Source: Dermatophilaceae bacterium Sec6.4 (GTDB lineage: Bacteria; Actinomycetota; Actinomycetes; Actinomycetales; Dermatophilaceae). Taken from it: 64,000 nt of DNA. Location: NCBI GenBank assembly GCA_039636865.1, contig CP144172.1:992001-1056000 (forward strand). Reading direction: 5' to 3'. Position numbers and translations under genes: made by a program. The first letter of the stretch is position 1, and the number at the start of each line of letters is the position of its first letter. The notes under the pieces are model-generated. The model saw only the letters and a list, made by a program, of their open reading frames with translations. It was not told where the DNA came from and made no database searches. Of this stretch, positions 47,949 to 57,395 are shown piece after piece.

Positions 47949-48896
47949 TCAGACCGCGGCTCCGGCCGCCGACCGGGCCAGTCGACGGCCCTGGGTCGAG
48001 GCACGCACGGAATCCGCGGCCAACAGGACCAGTGAGACCCAGACGATGCCGAAGCCGACCCATCGAGCAGCCGTCATCGTTTCGCCGAGCAGCGCCACCC
48101 CGCAGATCAACTGCAGGATCGGGGTCAGGAACTGCAGCAGCCCGATCGTCACCAGTGGCACCCGACGCGCGGCCGCTGCGAAGAGCAGCAGCGGAATCGC
48201 CGTGACGATCCCCGATCCGGCCAGCAGCAGCGAGTGACCTGCGCCGTAGCCGGAGAACGTGGTGTCACCGCGAACGGTCAGTATCACCAGCACGACGGCG
48301 GCGATCGGTGCAAGCACTGCCGTCTCGAACGACAGGCTCTCCAGCGCGGTCATGCTCCCGCCGATGCGCTTCTTCATCAAGCCGTACCCGGCAAAACTGA
48401 CGGCCAGGCTGAGCGCGATCCACGGCGGTTTGCCGTAGTCGATCGCAAGGTAGACGCAGGCCAGTAGGCCGATGCCCACGGCGACCCACTGCGTCGTGCG
48501 CAGTCGTTCCTTCAGGACGACGACGCCCAGCGCCACTGTGACCAGGGGGTTCAGGAAATACCCGAGTGCGGCTTCGGTGACGTGCCCGGTGACGACTGCC
48601 TGGACGTAGATCGTCCAGTTCGCGGCCACCAGCAGGCCGGCGAGAGTGAGGGCGGCCAGCCGTTTGGGTTGGCTCAAGACCTCGCGGATGAAGCCGAGTC
48701 GCCGACGTACCGACAGCACGATCACGCAGACCAGTAACGTCCAGAGCACCCGGTGGCAGATGACCTCCCACGCGCCGGCCGGCTCGATTGCGTTGAAGTA
48801 GAGGGGGAACGCGCCCCAGAGCAGATAGGCGATGAACCCGTACGCCGTCCCGACGTTCGTCTCCGAGCGAGCGGGCCGGTTCGCGCCGGCAACCAT
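47949..48896 (-). CDS. rarD: EamA-family transporter RarD
   Basis: 315 residues from ATG 48896, ten hydrophobic segments in two EamA halves. TAYGFIAYLLWGAFPLYFNAIEPAGAWEVICHRVLWT is the RarD signature, and LGYFLNPLVTVALGVVVLKERL closes the first half. Probably a drug/metabolite-type permease. Substrate unknown. The open frame upstream to 49361 lacks coding character. Confidence 0.87.
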   Translation of the reverse strand: MVAGANRPARSETNVGTAYGFIAYLLWGAFPLYFNAIEPAGAWEVICHRVLWTLLVCVIVLSVRRRLGFIREVLSQPKRLAALTLAGLLVAANWTIYVQAVVTGHVTEAALGYFLNPLVTVALGVVVLKERLRTTQWVAVGIGLLACVYLAIDYGKPPWIALSLAVSFAGYGLMKKRIGGSMTALESLSFETAVLAPIAAVVLVILTVRGDTTFSGYGAGHSLLLAGSGIVTAIPLLLFAAAARRVPLVTIGLLQFLTPILQLICGVALLGETMTAARWVGFGIVWVSLVLLAADSVRASTQGRRLARSAAGAAV

Positions 48897-49117
48897 CAGG
48901 GGGGTCTCACGATCAGTCAGCAATGGGTCGATCGAAAGCCTAACTGCCTTCACAAAGACTCGACATCGTGCGTCCCGTGCGGGTTCCGCAACAAGCGACA
49001 TCCAGAGGTGGGTATCCGCTACCGTCACCGGACGCACAGCACTCGACGTGCCCACGCATCCTTCCGAAACGTCGGTGGATCTGTCGGTGGCAGCAGTGAG
49101 CACATGTAGGTCAGTGC

Positions 49118-49609
49118 TCAGGACACCTCGGGGTGATCGCCGGCCCGCACTGAGCGTGCTGGAGCGCGTAGTCCGAGTAGGAGCAGAGCGCCCCAGATGA
49201 GGAAGAGCGGATCCCACAGCAGCACGTGCCCGGCCAGAGCATGCCGATCGGCTGGGGACACCGCACCGAATGCACCGAGCAGCGAGGCTCCGCCGAGCAC
49301 GGTGTTCGCGCCGCCCCAGAACACCAGCACCACGCCACCGGCGACGCACGCCCACCACCACACGCGTGGTGCACGCAGCCGTCCGGCGGCATTGAACAGT
49401 GGGACAACGCCACCGGCCAGTTTGAGGATGCCGACGACGCCCAGCGTGAACGCGGTGAGTACGGGGAGATCACGCTGCAGATCCGAGGCCCACGATCCGA
49501 CCGTCCACACGAATGCGCTTCCGCCTGCGGCCCAGTAGAAACTCGGCAGCGCGTGGATGACCGCGACGACGCACGCCGCATTGAGTAAACGCTGTCCGAC
49601 CCCACCCAT
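49118..49609 (-). CDS. DUF3995 membrane protein
   Basis: 163 residues with four hydrophobic segments. The first part (AVIHALPSFYWAAGG) and WGGANTVLGGASLLGAFG match the DUF3995 family of small actinobacterial membrane proteins. No function known. 221 bp separate it from rarD, so it is probably its own unit. Confidence 0.7.
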   Translation of the reverse strand: MGGVGQRLLNAACVVAVIHALPSFYWAAGGSAFVWTVGSWASDLQRDLPVLTAFTLGVVGILKLAGGVVPLFNAAGRLRAPRVWWWACVAGGVVLVFWGGANTVLGGASLLGAFGAVSPADRHALAGHVLLWDPLFLIWGALLLLGLRAPARSVRAGDHPEVS

Positions 49610-49695
49610 TGGCCCACGCTAGACGCTCGCCGGCCGAACCTGAACGGTCGCGATACCGACTCGCCGGTCGAGTGTCAGGAAACTGGAGTGTGGGG

Positions 49696-50793
49696 TTACG
49701 GACCTACGGTCCAGGTGTCATTGCCGTAGAGCATCTGCTCCAGCGAGCGGTCATCGGCCGGGCCACCGGCTGTGTCGATCGCCGCCGCTACCTGCGCGCG
49801 GACGCCGTCGTCGTAGGTCGGGCGGCTGGTCGAGCGGAAGATGCCCATCGGCACCTGCGCAAACGACGGATCATCCAATCGACTCAACGCGAACGCCTGG
49901 CTCGGATCGGGGTCGCCGACCCGGTGACGCACGATCGCAACGGGATCGGCCGATGCCTCGGGGACAACGAGCAGCCGACCCTCGGGGTCGCGCACGACGA
50001 CACGAGCCGATTCGCCATCCCCGGCCCTGATCGGCTCGCCGTCCACGAGGTGCATGATGCGCGCCGTCGCCTCGTCGCGGTCCTTGACCATCTGGAACGC
50101 GCCGTCGTTGAAGATCGGGCAGTTCTGAAAAATCTCCACCAGTGCGCTGCCGCGATGTTCGGCCGCAGCCCGAAGTGTGGCGGTCAGGTGCTTGCGGTCC
50201 GAATCCATGGTGCGGGCGACAAAGCTCGCCTCAGCGCCCAGCGCCAGCGAGACCGGGTTGAACGGCTGGTCCACCGACCCCAGTGGCGAAGACTTCGTGA
50301 CCGCTCCGACGTTGGACGTGGGGGAGTACTGACCCTTGGTCAGGCCGTAGATCTTGTTGTTGAAGAGCAGGATCTTGATGTTCACATTGCGTCGTAGCGC
50401 GTGGATCAGGTGGTTGCCGCCGATCGACAGCGCGTCGCCGTCGCCGGTCACGACCCACACCGACAGATCCGCGCGCGAGGTCGCCAGTCCGGTCGCGATG
50501 GCCGGAGCCCGCCCGTGGATCGAGTGCATACCGAACGTGTCGAGGTAGTAGGGGAAACGTGCTGCGCAGCCGATACCGGAGATGAAGACGACGTTCTCGC
50601 GCTTCAAGCCCAACTCGGGCAGAAAACCCTGCATCGCTGCGAGGATCGCGTAGTCACCGCACCCAGGGCACCAGCGCACCTCCTGGTCGGAGCTGAAGTC
50701 CTTCTTGGTCTGTGTCTCGCCGTCAGTCAGACGTGGCACGCCTGCCGTGCCGTGCTGGACGCCGATCTGCGGCATGCCGAGGTCAATGCTCAT
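49696..50793 (-). CDS. korB: 2-oxoacid:ferredoxin oxidoreductase, beta subunit
   Basis: 365 residues from ATG 50793. The Fe-S/ThDP entry VRWCPGCGDYAILAAMQ and GIGCAARFPYYLDTFGMHSIHGRAPAIATG are present, with the ThDP motif GDGDALSIGGNHLIHALRRNVN and NNKIYGLTKGQYSPTS. With KorA it converts 2-oxoglutarate and CoA to succinyl-CoA, CO2 and reduced ferredoxin. The open frame upstream of 50793 is the micro-ORF region. It is near the second nuo cluster, which lacks the NADH module. Confidence 0.94.
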   Translation of the reverse strand: MSIDLGMPQIGVQHGTAGVPRLTDGETQTKKDFSSDQEVRWCPGCGDYAILAAMQGFLPELGLKRENVVFISGIGCAARFPYYLDTFGMHSIHGRAPAIATGLATSRADLSVWVVTGDGDALSIGGNHLIHALRRNVNIKILLFNNKIYGLTKGQYSPTSNVGAVTKSSPLGSVDQPFNPVSLALGAEASFVARTMDSDRKHLTATLRAAAEHRGSALVEIFQNCPIFNDGAFQMVKDRDEATARIMHLVDGEPIRAGDGESARVVVRDPEGRLLVVPEASADPVAIVRHRVGDPDPSQAFALSRLDDPSFAQVPMGIFRSTSRPTYDDGVRAQVAAAIDTAGGPADDRSLEQMLYGNDTWTVGP

Positions 50794-50849
50794 GCGGGGT
50801 CCTCGTGAAGTATCGGAGCGGAGTGCAGAACTTGGTGGGGTGCTTTCAT
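50790..50849 (-). CDS. Bridging micro-ORF korA-korB (19 aa), repeat copy
   Basis: Its ATG (50849) overlaps the korA stop and its stop overlaps the korB ATG, both as ATGA. It reads MKAPHQVLHSAPILHEDPA. The frame fills the whole gap. DNA before korB reads CGATACTTCACGAGGACCCC. It is clearly the same repeat as at 37.5 and 60.7 kb. Confidence 0.5.
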   Translation of the reverse strand: MKAPHQVLHSAPILHEDPA

Positions 50850-52717
50850 CGCAGCTCCTCCAGGTGGGTGGTGATGACGGTGGCGAGTTCGGTTGAGGTG
50901 AAAGGCAGCCCCCGAACGGCGGTGTGGCTGCGTACATCGACGAGGTATTTGCCGCGCAGCAGCAACGCGAGCTGCCCGAGGTTCATCTCCGGAAGGATCA
51001 CCCGTTCGTAGGACCGCAGCACCTCACCCAGGTTCGCCGGGAACGGCGCCAGGTTGCGTAGGTGTGCGCGCGCGACATCGGCACCATCCGCGCGGCACAA
51101 CCGCGCAGCTGCAGCGATCGGTCCGTAGGTCGATCCCCAGCCGAGGATCAGCACTCGCGCCTTCCCGGACGGGTCGTCGACCTGCAGGTCCGGCACGTCG
51201 ATGCCGTCGATCTTGGCCTGGCGGGTGCGCACCATGTGGTCGTGGTTATCCGGGTCGTAGCTGATGTTGCCGGTGACGTCGGCCTTCTCGATACCGCCGA
51301 TCCGGTGCTCCAGACCCGCCGTGCCCGGGACAGCCCAGGGCCGGGCGAGCGTGTCCGGGTCACGCAGGTATGGAGCGAAGGTCGGGTTGCCCTTGGCATC
51401 GACGGAGTTGGGTTCGGTGGCCGACTCGACCTGCAGGTCGGGCAGGTCGGCTGCCCGCGGCAACCGCCATGGTTCCGACCCATTCGCGAGCGCACCATCG
51501 GACAGCACGATGACGGGGGTGCGGTAGGTCGTGGCGATCCGCACCGCTTCCAACGCGGCGTCGAAGCAGTCGACGGGGGTGCACGGAGCGATGACTGCGA
51601 CCGGCGACTCACCGTTGCGGCCGTACATCGCCTGCAGCAGATCGGACTGCTCGGTCTTGGTGGGCAACCCGGTGGACGGTCCGCCGCGCTGCACGTCGAC
51701 GATGATCAGCGGCAATTCCAGCGACACTGCGAGACCGATCGTCTCGGCCTTGAGTGCGAGCCCGGGCCCGGACGTCGTCGTCAGCCCGATCGCACCGCCG
51801 AACGCGGCACCCAGCGCCGCGCCGACACCGGCGATCTCGTCCTCTGCCTGGATGGTTGTGACGCCGAACCGCTTCATTCCCGACAGGGTGTGCAGGATGT
51901 CCGAGGCGGGCGTGATGGGGTAACTGCCGAGCACCAGCGGGCGCTTGGCCTGGTAGGAGGCGGCGACAAATCCGTACGCGATGGCGGCGTTTCCGGTTAG
52001 ATTGCGATACGTGCCGGCAGCCTTGGTGGCCGGCGCGACGGTGTAGGACACCGCGAACGACTCGGTGGTCTCGCCGTACGCGTGCCCGGCGGCCAACGCG
52101 GCAAGGTTGGCAGCCAGGATCTCCGGCTTCGCTGCGAACTTGCGCTTCAGGAAGCCCTCGGTGCCGGCGGTCGGGCGGGAATACATCCACGACAGCAAGC
52201 CGAGCGCGAACATGTTCTTCGCGCGTTCCTTCTCCTTGCGGGTCAGATCGAAGCCGGCGAGGGCAGCGACGGTGATCGAGGTGAGCGGCACGGCATGCAA
52301 CGCCCACGACTGCAGACTGTCGTCCTCGAGCGGGTTGGTGTCGTATCCGACCTTGCCCAGATTGCGCTTGGTGAATTCGTCAGCGTCGGCGATCAGCACC
52401 CCACCGCGCGGCAGGTCGCCGAGGTTGGCGCGCAGCGCTGCCGGGTTCATCGCGACCAGTACATCGGGTGCATCACCCGGGGTGAGCACCTCGTGATCGG
52501 CAAAGTGCAGCTGGAAGGAGGACACGCCCGGCAGGGTGCCTTGCGGTGCGCGGATCTCGGCCGGAAAGTTCGGCAGGGTGGAGAGGTCGTTTCCGAGGCT
52601 GGCCGTCTCTGCGGTGAAACGGTCGCCAGTCAGTTGCATACCGTCGCCGGAATCACCGGCGAAACGGATAACGACACGATCGAGGGACTGTTGGGATTTG
52701 CTGGTCATCAGTGACAT
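50846..52717 (-). CDS. korA: 2-oxoacid:ferredoxin oxidoreductase, alpha subunit (gamma-alpha fusion)
   Basis: 623 residues. The N-terminal gamma domain begins VVIRFAGDSGDGMQLTGDRF. The alpha domain begins near residue 240 with LVLGSYPITPASDILHTLS and contains QAEDEIAGVGAALGAAFGG and TTTSGPGLALKAE. This fused layout is the actinobacterial KorA form. ATG 52717 or ATG 52708 may be used. GGAG sits 2 or 11 bp before them. Forms an operon with korB through the bridging frame. Confidence 0.94.
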   Translation of the reverse strand: MSLMTSKSQQSLDRVVIRFAGDSGDGMQLTGDRFTAETASLGNDLSTLPNFPAEIRAPQGTLPGVSSFQLHFADHEVLTPGDAPDVLVAMNPAALRANLGDLPRGGVLIADADEFTKRNLGKVGYDTNPLEDDSLQSWALHAVPLTSITVAALAGFDLTRKEKERAKNMFALGLLSWMYSRPTAGTEGFLKRKFAAKPEILAANLAALAAGHAYGETTESFAVSYTVAPATKAAGTYRNLTGNAAIAYGFVAASYQAKRPLVLGSYPITPASDILHTLSGMKRFGVTTIQAEDEIAGVGAALGAAFGGAIGLTTTSGPGLALKAETIGLAVSLELPLIIVDVQRGGPSTGLPTKTEQSDLLQAMYGRNGESPVAVIAPCTPVDCFDAALEAVRIATTYRTPVIVLSDGALANGSEPWRLPRAADLPDLQVESATEPNSVDAKGNPTFAPYLRDPDTLARPWAVPGTAGLEHRIGGIEKADVTGNISYDPDNHDHMVRTRQAKIDGIDVPDLQVDDPSGKARVLILGWGSTYGPIAAAARLCRADGADVARAHLRNLAPFPANLGEVLRSYERVILPEMNLGQLALLLRGKYLVDVRSHTAVRGLPFTSTELATVITTHLEELR

Positions 52718-52859
52718 CGCTCCGTGGAGGTGAGGGCTACCTTTTCCAACCTAAAGGCAGCCGAATTTCATCCCGAACCGGCCCACCCGCTGGACACGGT
52801 CTGAGCTGAGCCGCGGCTGAGCTGGGCCCGCGCCCAGCCGACCGGCATACGCTGCGTGG

Positions 52860-53609
52860 ATGGGGTGGTGGCAGCAGCGCATTGTCGACGCCGGCAAGGA
52901 GCCGCTGGCGGTGTGCCTCATCGCGTTCATCCTGACCTTTTTGCTGACCCGGCTGGTGACTCGACTGATCCGCAGCGGGCGCGGCCCTTTCCGTAACAAC
53001 GTGAGCGCCTCGGGAGTGCACGTCCACCATGCTGTCCCCGGGCTGGTGCTGCTGCTCCTCGGATCGTTGACCTCGCTGGCAGCCTTCGAGCCGACGTCGA
53101 TGAACATCGCTGGGTTTGCCATCGGTGCTGGGGCTTCACTGGTGCTGGATGAGTTCGCGTTGATCCTGCATCTCAAAGACGTCTACTGGTCGCATCAGGG
53201 CCGCGCCTCGGTGCAGGCGGTCGCGCTCGCGGGCATGGTGATCTCGCTGGTGCTGCTCGGTTTCACTCCCACGTCTCTGGAGGAGCTCAATGACGCCCAG
53301 GCGCCGGTGCGGTACTCCGCGATTGTGATCCTGCTGGCGACGTTCGTCTGCTGCCTGGTGTGTGCCGCAAAAGGGAAATACCGCCTCGTTGTCCTGGCAG
53401 TCATCTTTCCGCCCGCCGCGTATGTCGGGGCAGCACGCCTGGCCCGACCGGGTTCACCGTGGTACCGCCGATACGAGCCCGGGTCGGCCAAGCAGATTCG
53501 CGCCAGTACCCGTGTGAGCCCGTTGAACAACCAGTGGGCCCGACCCATCTCGTGGTTCGCCGACCTCGTCGCGGGCGCGCCGACCCGCGACGAAGCGCCG
53601 GCGCCCTGA
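52860..53609 (+). CDS. Conserved integral membrane protein, unknown function
   Basis: 249 residues with about six helices. The conserved-looking elements are HVHHAVPGLVLLLLG (a His cluster at a helix start) and LDEFALILHLKDVYWSHQGR (acidic and His residues in a membrane loop), suggesting metal binding or a membrane hydrolase. The C-terminal part YEPGSAKQIRASTR is soluble and basic. No function is assigned. Divergent from korA, 142 bp between starts. Confidence 0.7.
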   Translation: MGWWQQRIVDAGKEPLAVCLIAFILTFLLTRLVTRLIRSGRGPFRNNVSASGVHVHHAVPGLVLLLLGSLTSLAAFEPTSMNIAGFAIGAGASLVLDEFALILHLKDVYWSHQGRASVQAVALAGMVISLVLLGFTPTSLEELNDAQAPVRYSAIVILLATFVCCLVCAAKGKYRLVVLAVIFPPAAYVGAARLARPGSPWYRRYEPGSAKQIRASTRVSPLNNQWARPISWFADLVAGAPTRDEAPAP

Positions 53610-53634
53610 AGAGCGGGATGGCGGTGCGTCGTCC

Positions 53635-53708
53635 CGGCGTTTGCGTCGCTGGCGACCAAAAGTCAGCTGCAGGCCCCGATCGGACCCACGTTTGCGTCGC
53701 CGGCGACC
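53635..53708 (-). repeat. Dispersed 23-bp repeat, direct pair with 51-bp period
   Basis: Copies at 53635-53657 and 53686-53708 read, on the minus strand, GGTCGCCGGCGACGCAAACG at best, with one change in the first-listed copy's core. Spacer 28 bp. The second copy equals 24106-24128 over all 23 bases. It lies between convergent genes. Confidence 0.85.
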
Positions 53709-53734
53709 ACAACGCGGGAAGGGGGAGGCGGGGA

Positions 53735-54850
53735 TCAGCCGAGTGCGTCCTGCAGGGACGTGGCGTCCATCGAATGCGCCTCTGCAACGGGCGCGTTGGT
53801 CAGCGAACCGGCGTGTGTATTGAGCCCGAGCGCGAGTGAATGGTCATCGCGGCAGGCCTGCGCCCAGCCCTTGTTCGCCAGCGCGACCGTGTAGGGCAGC
53901 GTCGAATTGGTGAGCGCGTACGTCGAGGTGTTCGGCACGGCTCCCGGCATGTTGGCCACGCAGTAGAACGTCGAGTTGTGCACGGCGTACGTCGGGTCCG
54001 CGTGCGTGGTCGGATGGGTGTCCTCAAAACAGCCGCCCTGGTCCACGGCAATATCGACCAGGACCGAGCCGGGCTTCATCTGCGACACCAGTTCGTTGGT
54101 CACCAGTTGCGGGGCTCTGGCGCCGGGGATCAGCACCGCGCCGATCACCAGGTCGGCCTCGATGCACTGCTGCCGGATCGCCAGTGCCGAGGACGCCAGA
54201 CCGTGCACCCGGTTGCCGTAGCGCCAGAACGACATCCGCAGCTTGTCCAGGTCGGTGTCCAGCATCGTGACGTCGGCACCCATACCGAGCGCGATGTTGG
54301 CAGCGTTCTGCCCGGACACCCCGGCGCCGATCACCACCACCTTGGCGTTGGCGACCCCGCCGACACCGCCCATCAGCACCCCGCGCCCACCCTGCGCCTT
54401 CAGCAGACAGTGCGCGCCGACCTGCGGCGCGAGACATCCCGCTACCTCGGACATCGGGTACAGCAGGGGCAGCGAGCCTGAGGACGCCTGCACCGTCTCG
54501 TAGGCGATGCCGGTGACCTTTTGCCGCAACAACTCGTCGGTCAGAGCCCGGTCGGCAGCAAGGTGCAGATAGGTGAAGAGCACCAGACCCTCGCGCAACC
54601 GGCCGTACTCCTGCTCGACCGGTTCTTTGACCTTCAGCACCATCTCGGCGCCATTCCACACGTCATCGGCGGAATCGAGCATCTGGGCGCCCGCGGCGAC
54701 GTAGTCCGCATCGTTGATCGCCGACCCGACGCCTGCGCCCTTCTCGATCGCGACCTCATGCCCGGCAGCGACCAGCTCGTGGACGCCTATCGGGGTGATC
54801 GCCACCCGGTACTCGTTGTTCTTTACTTCGCGCGGCACGCCGATATGCAT
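53735..54850 (-). CDS. ald: Alanine dehydrogenase
   Basis: 371 residues from ATG 54850. Catalytic Lys75 (LKVKEPV) and His96 (TYLHLAAD) are at the canonical numbers, the NAD fold is VVVIGAGVSGQNAANIALGMGADVTMLD, and the final segment THAGSLTNAPVAEA is typical. It interconverts L-alanine and pyruvate with NAD. In actinobacteria it is often induced by alanine or low oxygen. The start MHIGVPREVKNNEYR matches the family exactly. The longer open frame is not coding. Confidence 0.97.
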   Translation of the reverse strand: MHIGVPREVKNNEYRVAITPIGVHELVAAGHEVAIEKGAGVGSAINDADYVAAGAQMLDSADDVWNGAEMVLKVKEPVEQEYGRLREGLVLFTYLHLAADRALTDELLRQKVTGIAYETVQASSGSLPLLYPMSEVAGCLAPQVGAHCLLKAQGGRGVLMGGVGGVANAKVVVIGAGVSGQNAANIALGMGADVTMLDTDLDKLRMSFWRYGNRVHGLASSALAIRQQCIEADLVIGAVLIPGARAPQLVTNELVSQMKPGSVLVDIAVDQGGCFEDTHPTTHADPTYAVHNSTFYCVANMPGAVPNTSTYALTNSTLPYTVALANKGWAQACRDDHSLALGLNTHAGSLTNAPVAEAHSMDATSLQDALG

Positions 54851-55006
54851 GGGAGGTCCTCTGCTGGATGGCGAGGAACCCGGTGGCGGGCACCCCCTCG
54901 AGCATCGAACAGGAAGGCTGTGCACCGCTACCCTTTTGGGCATCTTTCTTCGCCCCACCAGGGTCCGGCGGCTGACCCGGATGAGTAGGGCACCGAGCGC
55001 AATGTC

Positions 55007-56092
55007 TCAGTCGAAGGCGATCCACTGGCCGTGCGGATGCGCGGTGCCCCAGCACTGCGGCGGTAGCTCGACACCGTCCCGCCACTGGTGAGCGCCCAGG
55101 ATCGTCCCGCCGGGTGCATCCCGGAGCCGGTCGGGCAGTGGGATTCCTGGGACGCAGCGGGGTGGCTCCGCGCTGATCCAGCTGACGGCTCGACCGTCTC
55201 GAGCCACCTCAGCGAGGTGATCGACGATCAGCGGGCGACGGGCAGAGTCGGTGTAGGTCAGCGCCCATGAGCTGAACAGCACCAGATGTTCGCCCCTCAC
55301 GCGGCCCAGGGTGTCGGGCAGGTCATCGATCATGTCACCGCTGTCCACGACCGGGGGATGCACGCGCATCAGATCCACTGCCGCTGTGAAGCGTTCGTAC
55401 CGGCCAGGCACCTCGGGCCACAGGCAGGCCGCGAGCCACCGCACGGCGGCGGTGTCGCGCAGATCCACCGGCGCGAGATCGAGCCCGCGCCTGTCGAGGA
55501 TGGGCGGGAGCGTGATCGCGGCGAAGGGTGCCGCGCTTCGGTCATCGCCGACGCACTGCACGGCGGACGCGGCCGGACCGTACGAGGTGTGTCCACCGCC
55601 GGATCCCACCAGCGTCGTGTGATATTTGTCGATTCCGAGCAGCAGTCCCGCGCTCGCGCCGATCTCGACCAACCCGACGTTCTGGTCAGGGATGTCGGCG
55701 CAGGCGCGCTGCAGCAGGGCCGCGAGGTAGACGCAGCGGTTGACCTCATTGGTCTGCGTGGAGTGGGTCGCGATGACTTCGCGCATCCGGTCGGCGTGTT
55801 CCAGCAAGGCAGCGCGCGCGTCCGGCCATGGGTCACCGGAGGGCAGGGCACCCTCGGGGTGGACGCTGCGATACCACCGGGCGATCGGCAGGTCGGGGTG
55901 ATCCAGCACGAGGTCGTGCAGTGCAGCAAGCAGCAGCACCGGCCGCGCCTGACCGGGTCGAGCAGTGCGCAACAGTGCTGCCACATCGTCGTCTGCAGAG
56001 GAACCCGCGCAGATTGCCGCGTAGAGCGGAAGGTCGCAGTATTCGCGCGACCACTGCGCCAAACGAGTCTGGATCGCGCGTAGATCGGTCAT
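55007..56092 (-). CDS. DUF2332 family protein
   Basis: 361 residues from ATG 56092. The region NVGLVEIGASAGLLLGIDKYH resembles a nucleotide or SAM-binding loop and is the core of DUF2332, with DLRDTAAVRWLAACLWPE and the ending GTAHPHGQWIAF. Function unknown. Rossmann-like methyltransferase relationship is possible. 156 bp before ald on the same strand. Confidence 0.8.
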   Translation of the reverse strand: MTDLRAIQTRLAQWSREYCDLPLYAAICAGSSADDDVAALLRTARPGQARPVLLLAALHDLVLDHPDLPIARWYRSVHPEGALPSGDPWPDARAALLEHADRMREVIATHSTQTNEVNRCVYLAALLQRACADIPDQNVGLVEIGASAGLLLGIDKYHTTLVGSGGGHTSYGPAASAVQCVGDDRSAAPFAAITLPPILDRRGLDLAPVDLRDTAAVRWLAACLWPEVPGRYERFTAAVDLMRVHPPVVDSGDMIDDLPDTLGRVRGEHLVLFSSWALTYTDSARRPLIVDHLAEVARDGRAVSWISAEPPRCVPGIPLPDRLRDAPGGTILGAHQWRDGVELPPQCWGTAHPHGQWIAFD

Positions 56093-56203
56093 TTCCACAT
56101 CGTGCCCTGCGGCGAGCAGATCGTGCACCCGGGTTGTGCAACCCTCCCGAAGTCCGGAGTCCCCATCCGGGCGCGCTGCGAGGTCAGAGGATGACGAGCT
56201 ACC

Positions 56204-56839
56204 TCATCGTCCGGGCTGCTGCAGCCCGACGGGCGTGTTCGCAGTGTTCAGGTATTTGACGGCACCGTTCAGGGTCTGACGATTCCGTAGGAACGCCACC
56301 ACCATGAGGACCAGCAGGAACAACGGACGCTCCGCCTGCGAATAGCTGTCGCGCCACCCCACGATCGTCCAGATGATCAGGCCCGTGCAGATAATCGCGA
56401 ACACGACGACGGCCTGGGTGCGCTGCTTGACGATCTTGCCCGCCAGGTCGGCCCCGGTATAGCGCGTCAACAGGTCGTCGCTGGGCTTACCCGCGCGCAC
56501 GGTGCGGATGATCGAGCGACGATCACCGCGGGAGAATCCCCAGATGAGCGGCACCCGGGTCCCGATGCGGTGTTTCAGAACCCACTGCGTCGCAACGTAG
56601 TAGAACGCGATCGCGGCAATCGTCACGAGAACGACGATGACCAGCGCGATCACCGACGGATGGTGCTGCGCTGATCCCTTCTTGGAGTTGTTGCCATCCT
56701 GGGTGCTGACGAGGATCCCGGCGACGATCCCGAGCACCGGGATCACCGCGCCCAGCTGGATGGCGTACCGCTTGATGGCGCGCTGTCGGACCTGATCGAC
56801 GGCGGCCGCGATCTGATCCGGGGGTGCGGGCATGTGCAT
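56204..56839 (-). CDS. Membrane protein of unknown function
   Basis: 211 residues. Four hydrophobic segments: about 26-44, 62-84, 143-160 and 171-185, with a basic cytoplasmic loop (HRIGTRVPLIWGFSRGDRRSIIRTV). No family recognised. It is divergent from the second nuo cluster, with 159 bp between the starts, so that gap should hold both promoters. Confidence 0.65.
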   Translation of the reverse strand: MHMPAPPDQIAAAVDQVRQRAIKRYAIQLGAVIPVLGIVAGILVSTQDGNNSKKGSAQHHPSVIALVIVVLVTIAAIAFYYVATQWVLKHRIGTRVPLIWGFSRGDRRSIIRTVRAGKPSDDLLTRYTGADLAGKIVKQRTQAVVVFAIICTGLIIWTIVGWRDSYSQAERPLFLLVLMVVAFLRNRQTLNGAVKYLNTANTPVGLQQPGR

Positions 56840-56998
56840 AGTGGTTCCCGTCGTCGTCGGCCACCACGGAATCGGCGGTTGATAGTCGCACTATGCACGG
56901 CGACCCTGGGATCTCTGCCACGGTTTGGGGGAGACCGGAGATGACGCGGCCGCGGACGGTCCGGGGTTTGACCCGATGCTCTCGTTAGGCTGCGTGGC

Positions 56999-57379
56999 GT
57001 GAGTTCAGGGATGAGTGGATACCTCGTCCTCGCCGGGGTGAGCGCCGGCGGGGTGCTGCTGTTCGTGGCAGCAATGTTCGCCCGCAGCCTCCTCGCGCCG
57101 CAAGCGCCCGGTCACGCCAAGGAATCGACGTACGAGTCGGGGGTGGACCCCGTCGCCGGCGGGTGGGCTCAGACGCACGTGCGCTTCATGAGTTTTGCCT
57201 TCCTCTACCTGGTTTTCGCGGTCGATTCGGCCTTCCTCTTCCCGTGGGCCCTCGTCCTGCACGACACCTCCATCAACCGTGCGAGCCTGGTCGAGATGGG
57301 CATCTTCATCGCCGTCATCCTGGTCGGCCTCGTACATGCTGCCCGGCGCGGGTTGCTGCGCTGGACCACCGACAACTGA
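56999..57379 (+). CDS. nuoA2: NADH-quinone oxidoreductase subunit A, second copy
   Basis: 126 residues from GTG 56999. [45 protein letters not shown] follows NuoA, but the loop Cys of nuoA (YECG) is Ser here (YESG), which may affect the switch-type Cys near the quinone site. First gene of the second cluster. Spacing to nuoB2 is 16 bp with AGGGG. Confidence 0.93.
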   Translation: MSSGMSGYLVLAGVSAGGVLLFVAAMFARSLLAPQAPGHAKESTYESGVDPVAGGWAQTHVRFMSFAFLYLVFAVDSAFLFPWALVLHDTSINRASLVEMGIFIAVILVGLVHAARRGLLRWTTDN

Positions 57380-57395
57380 AGGGGAGCACGCTGCG

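Noticed and set aside
52800..52840. GC-rich inverted repeat (GCTGGGC/GCCCAGC) in the korA divergent gap as a terminator
   Set aside because: It lies between divergent starts, where a terminator has no purpose. Probably chance in GC-rich DNA.
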